The notes beneath the pieces are model-generated. The model saw nothing but the letters and a program-made list of their open reading frames with translations. It was not told where the DNA came from and ran no database searches. Positions 60,650-64,000 of a stretch of 64,000 nt of DNA are shown one piece after another. The DNA lies in NCBI GenBank assembly GCA_946965045.2, contig OX337235.1, positions 2,923,928 through 2,987,927 on the forward strand. The letters are read 5' to 3'. Position numbers and translations under genes: made by a program. Numbering within the stretch: position 1 is the first letter of the stretch; every line of letters begins with the position of its first letter. The DNA comes from Epithemia pelagica. Its lineage: Eukaryota; Bacillariophyta; Bacillariophyceae; Surirellales; Surirellaceae.

Positions 60650-62542
60650 TCACGCAGCCTCGTCAGAGCTCCTCTGTCCAGCAAATGGTCGGTAAACGTC
60701 CACAAGCCGTTCTATGGTCGCCATCCGAACCCTGAACACTTCTTCGTACTTCTTTTTTCCGGAATTTGCCGCAGTGCTAGTCTCTTGCTCCGGCGACCAC
60801 ATTGCCGTGTCAAAAAACACCACTTCCACTGTTTGTTCAAATACAGCGCGTACTTTGTCGGGTGTCAACCCCTCATCCAAATACTTCTTGGCCAGAGTCG
60901 TATCATAGCGGTGGGTGGTAACGCGGCTATTTCGGATCATTGTGAGAGTAATCGTTCCGAGGTTCACTTGTACATTCAAGTTTCCACCACCAACTTTCCC
61001 AAACCCCAAGCGAATCATCAGAGTTACAAAGGCATTGAGACTGATCTTCACGTCGCGTTCTCCGACGTTGGCATTGTACCAGTCTCTGCTCGAAGTGGCA
61101 AAGTCGAGAATTGGGTAACAACTTGAGGCCCGTACAACGTACCCTCCATTTGATTTCCTTATCAAGTGAGTGGTGTGTTTCAGATTGGCGCCGCACACTA
61201 ATTTGCGCTGAGGGAGATCTTTGCTATTCCACCAGCCTCCTTTCCAAAGCATCGCACAAACGTCCTCATACTGAAACGCTTGGGCGCCTTCCAAACCAAC
61301 AATCTTCTCCAACAGCTTATCACGAACAACGTAGGCTGTAAACGGCAAAAGCCTCGTCTTGACCTGGAGATGATCTGTGGCACTTATTTCAGGAAGCGAA
61401 GGAAACACGGGATCTGTCCGGAAAACGCGAGACTTGGTAGCAACCGAGCTTCTCGACCCAACAGATATCAGGCCTTTGTACAAATGCAGCAATTCTCCAG
61501 CAATACCAGGCTGACCGCACTCTTGAAGTGCGGACTTGACGATCGCCGCGTAGGCTATACAGAACGAGACGCCGTCGTAAACATCTCGTATGATACACCC
61601 AACGACTGCACAGCGATTACAAAGCTCCTCCAATCGGAGTTCTGTCGTCTCGCAGTTTTGTTTGCCGATCAACGACTGCTGGGACCACAGGACTGGCTCC
61701 ATGCACAGTATTTCGTCCAGCGTTGGGGTTTTCATGACAAAAATACGTCCAAATTTTTCGGCTCCCCTCATATCATGCTTGCCCTCGTTGTTGGACGCGT
61801 AGAGAATACAGCGACATCCAAATGTGGCCTCGTACATACCATTTTCGGGTGGGTCGGTGAGGACGTACATGGTGTCATGCAATGTCGGAAACGACGACCC
61901 CGTCCAAGAGTTTGAAGTGCTCCACCAAACCTGTTAGTTACCCTTCTCGTCCGGTAAAAAGAGAAAGGCGTCTTTCTCCTTGTAGCCAAGTCTGACTACA
62001 ACTTCCCCTCGCCACAACAGACTTTGCAGCGTGTAGGCCAATGCACCGCGCGTCTTCCCAATCCCCGGTTGTCCCGTGCCAAGGATAAAGTTTCGGTCAC
62101 TAGTGTCCACGGTGTCGATACAAAGCCTGGCAAACTCCCGCATGGCAACGGTAGTGATAGTTTTCGGGTGCGATTTCGAGTCTGTGTCAAAACCGTGAGT
62201 GTTATTTTGTACCAAGACACCTTGTCCGAGATGAGTCACGGTGCTTGGACTTTCACCGAAAGTAACCGAGACACCAACATCCATTTCAGGATTGGACGAG
62301 TATTCTTGTTCTAAAGCCAGAGAACAGGCATGCAAATTCACGAGCTCAGTGGCGTATGCATCGTGAGTATCGCGTCGGAACCATCGAATGGTATCGCCTG
62401 GATGCTCCAGCACTTGTCGTATGTTATTCGATATCTGTTGTCCGTCTACGGAGAGAGGAGGTCTCCCAGACGGAGCGACAATAGTTTCCACCTTCATCTG
62501 GTGTCCATGGCCATCGTCCGGTTCTTTCGATGACGACAACAT
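60650..62542 (-). pseudogene. P-loop protein of Crinkler/RHS type with in-frame stop
   Basis: Two frames in the same register, 61934-62542 (202 aa) and 60650-61933, separated by one TAA (61934-61936). The N-terminal part ends in a Walker A GQPGIGKT (157-164), then RGALAYTLQSLLWRGE, VVVRLGYKEKDAFLFLPDE. After the stop it continues VWWSTSNSWTG. This layout (P-loop, RGE, then an LFLP strand and a Trp-rich block) is that of the NTPase module of Crinkler-like and trypanosome retrotransposon-hot-spot proteins, which are common in stramenopiles. No N-terminal secretion or LxLFLAK motif is visible. Total about 631 codons. The second half is not recognised. Function in diatoms unknown. Confidence 0.65.
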
Positions 62543-63173
62543 TTGGACCTGAGAAATCCATACTACAGCAACTGTACAAAACCATCAAGATTAACTGAAG
62601 AGGAACGGGTTCTTCTTAGACGCTTTGGTGTGAAGTACTTCCTTTGTCTTTCGAGTTGTGCTCGCATCGATTATCATGATGTTGTTGTTACCGACGGACG
62701 ACAGACTCAGGGACTCACTATTCCCCAGCGGGGGTGAGTTTTCGGGTGCTAAGTGCTAAAGAGTCATTTTCTGCGAGTCATTAGTCACATATTGTAGAGC
62801 ATTCAATCACTAAACCCCAGGACTCACCACCGCTGGGAGAGAAGGGACACCACATTTCCTTTAAATTACGCCGGCACCAACTCCCGAAGCCCCGGCACCA
62901 CGGAACTCCCCCGCTGTTCCAAATGTTCCAAAGGAAAAAATTACGACAGTCGAGTTTTTCTCCCACCTTTACTTTCGCGGGGAGAGACCAGCGAACACAT
63001 CCTGCAGTCGGAGCAGTCTATCTGTCGCGAGGTCTTCACACATAGCTAGAGGAGTGCTAGAGGAGTAGTCGCACTTGCCGTAAGGCCCAACAGGAACCGG
63101 AATGGCTCCCACAACCATTGAACTCGTAGAGCAGAATCGGTGACATCGTTACTCGGTGCAAATCTTGGAGATG
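62543..63173. other. Intergenic with a small inverted-repeat element
   Basis: Contains inverted repeats CCCAGCGGGGGTGAG (62724-62738) and CTCACCACCGCTGGG (62823-62837), one mismatch, spanning 114 bp, with further partial complementarity inside. Two GAGGAGT-type repeats lie near 63045-63070. No gene. Confidence 0.55.
62724..62837. repeat. MITE-like inverted repeat, 114 bp
   Basis: 15-bp arms with one mismatch, and AGTCATT twice inside (62763, 62779). No target duplication recognised. Confidence 0.5.
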
Positions 63174-64000
63174 TCAATATTCGAGATTGAGCTGGTTGAC
63201 GAATGTTCCGAATGCGACTGAGCCATTGAACTGGATTTCTTCTGGCGACTCGATCGCCGCTTCGATATTCGATTGGATCGCCTCAACGTCGTGGTGCTGG
63301 AGTGTTGTTTGATTCGCGGGGTCAACGTGGCGAAAATCGGGGTTGGTGAGCATGGCCGTCGACATGCCCGCCGTCCATTCCATCACCTGTGGGCGGATGT
63401 AACGGAGAAACGCGGCGGAGGACCATCGACCCAGGATCATAATCTTGAGGACGGAAGTGCGTGCCAAGAATAGCGCCATGGCGGCGCCCGAGCGGATGGA
63501 GTGAGTGCCAATTTCGGCTGGTCGGTAGCCGAACATGGAGAAGCCGCCGCCTGTGGTGCACGAAGAGCGAAGGAGGTTCATCGTGTCTTCTGCGCGGATG
63601 AAGCAAGGCTTTGGTTTTGATGTTTGAGCGAGAATCTTGGGATCGAACCAACAATTCATCGGTGTCTTTGCCGGTGCGTCTGGGTAGTAATGCAAGATTC
63701 GTCGAACGATACGGCCGCCGGTACGGACAGGGCAGAGGATCTTGTCGTGCGTCCGGCATTGGGTGCGAGTTTGGAATTTTTCTGCATTCTTTTGTTGGAC
63801 GAACGTGATGGAGATGAAGAATGCTTCGTCGTCAAAATTTGGGTCGGTGGGGGAGATCTCGGATCGCATTTGGTCATTGCGCTTGAATCGGATGTTGCCA
63901 ATGGTGAGAAGCTTGGTTTTTCCGCGCTGCTTTACAGTACTGTATTCGCAGCTTCTCATGGCGAAGAAAAAGGCCAAGATCGCGAGATCAGCCACGCACG
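63174..64000 (-). CDS. Tyrosine recombinase, 5' end beyond window
   Basis: At least 273 aa, open to the window edge with no ATG inside the first part, so its start lies outside. Tyrosine-recombinase residues by position in the visible part: R14 in FFFAMRSCEYS (box I), H165-SI-R168 in GTHSIRSGAAMALF (box II HxxR), W191 in LGRWSS, and the nucleophile Y199 in AFLRYIRPQ. Enzymes of this class cut and rejoin DNA; in eukaryotes they come from Cryptons and DIRS-like elements. No reverse transcriptase is in view, but the neighbouring sequence is outside. The C-terminal 70 residues past Y199 are polar. Confidence 0.8.
   Translation of the reverse strand, partial: CVADLAILAFFFAMRSCEYSTVKQRGKTKLLTIGNIRFKRNDQMRSEISPTDPNFDDEAFFISITFVQQKNAEKFQTRTQCRTHDKILCPVRTGGRIVRRILHYYPDAPAKTPMNCWFDPKILAQTSKPKPCFIRAEDTMNLLRSSCTTGGGFSMFGYRPAEIGTHSIRSGAAMALFLARTSVLKIMILGRWSSAAFLRYIRPQVMEWTAGMSTAMLTNPDFRHVDPANQTTLQHHDVEAIQSNIEAAIESPEEIQFNGSVAFGTFVNQLNLEY

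Noticed and set aside
60581-61915. Plus-strand frames of 181 and 211 aa
   Set aside because: Lie opposite the P-loop gene, whose frame is longer and has motifs.
61924-61936. 11-nt GTAACTAACAG as a mini-intron around the TAA of the P-loop gene
   Set aside because: It has GT and AG ends, but 11 nt is far too short for splicing and would change the frame.
43538-62542. Reassigned stop codons as a reason for in-frame stops
   Set aside because: The stops differ (TGA in two gags, TAA in two genes) and all other genes use the same codons to end, so the standard code holds.
1-64000. tRNA or rRNA genes
   Set aside because: No cloverleaf with A and B boxes or rRNA-like sequence noticed by eye; a covariance-model search was not possible here.

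Overview
The window reads as nuclear DNA of a diatom, probably a raphid pennate. The strongest sign is a fucoxanthin-chlorophyll a/c antenna gene whose precursor starts with a signal peptide ending in the diatom plastid-targeting motif ASAFAP. Short GT-AG introns, secretory or plastid leader peptides on several enzymes, and LTR retrotransposons with diatom-like catalytic variants agree. There are no operons; genes lie singly on both strands. I see no rRNA, tRNA or CRISPR array. The species is not determined.

Region 0.4-18 kb is ordinary gene space: a TKL-like protein kinase, a PEX4-type ubiquitin-conjugating enzyme, a plastid-type DUF1279 membrane protein, two lineage-specific proteins, a 4Fe-4S ferredoxin-domain protein, a GT90/CAP10 glycosyltransferase with one intron plus a stray copy of its last exon, a probable Sec6/EXOC3 exocyst subunit, MBF1, and a methionine sulfoxide reductase MsrB divergent from MBF1.

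Region 18.2-24.0 kb is a tandem array of an unrecognised gene family: five full copies and one remnant of a ~145-aa protein with a C-terminal coiled coil. The array has a two-unit higher-order repeat of 2,448 bp, so part of it duplicated recently. Next come the antenna gene (25.1-25.7 kb), a six-helix membrane protein (26.6-27.6 kb) and decayed fragments, including a piece of the SET gene found at 57.8-60.2 kb.

Region 30-57 kb is built from mobile elements. A dead minus-strand Ty1/copia element (29.97-43.33 kb) is split by a young, intact plus-strand Ty1/copia element (34,590-42,909) whose 758-bp LTRs differ at one seen position; its target duplication is TATAT. Further on, an intact Ty3/gypsy element (46,290-55,454) has identical 244-bp LTRs and a GCAA target duplication. 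It sits between two paralogous membrane-protein genes, one broken by a stop and one intact, and inside a ~1.5-kb unit bounded by 30-bp inverted repeats. Its gag and pol share a frame separated by a single UGA-CGG, and pol carries a ~330-aa insertion between RNase H and integrase that resembles a degenerate cytosine-5 DNA methyltransferase.

Region 57.8-64 kb holds a three-exon gene with two SET domains, a P-loop gene of Crinkler/RHS type interrupted by one TAA, and a tyrosine recombinase running off the right edge. The best candidates for something undescribed are the methyltransferase-like domain in the gypsy polyprotein, the coiled-coil gene array, the extra ORF of the young copia element, and the paired membrane-protein family.
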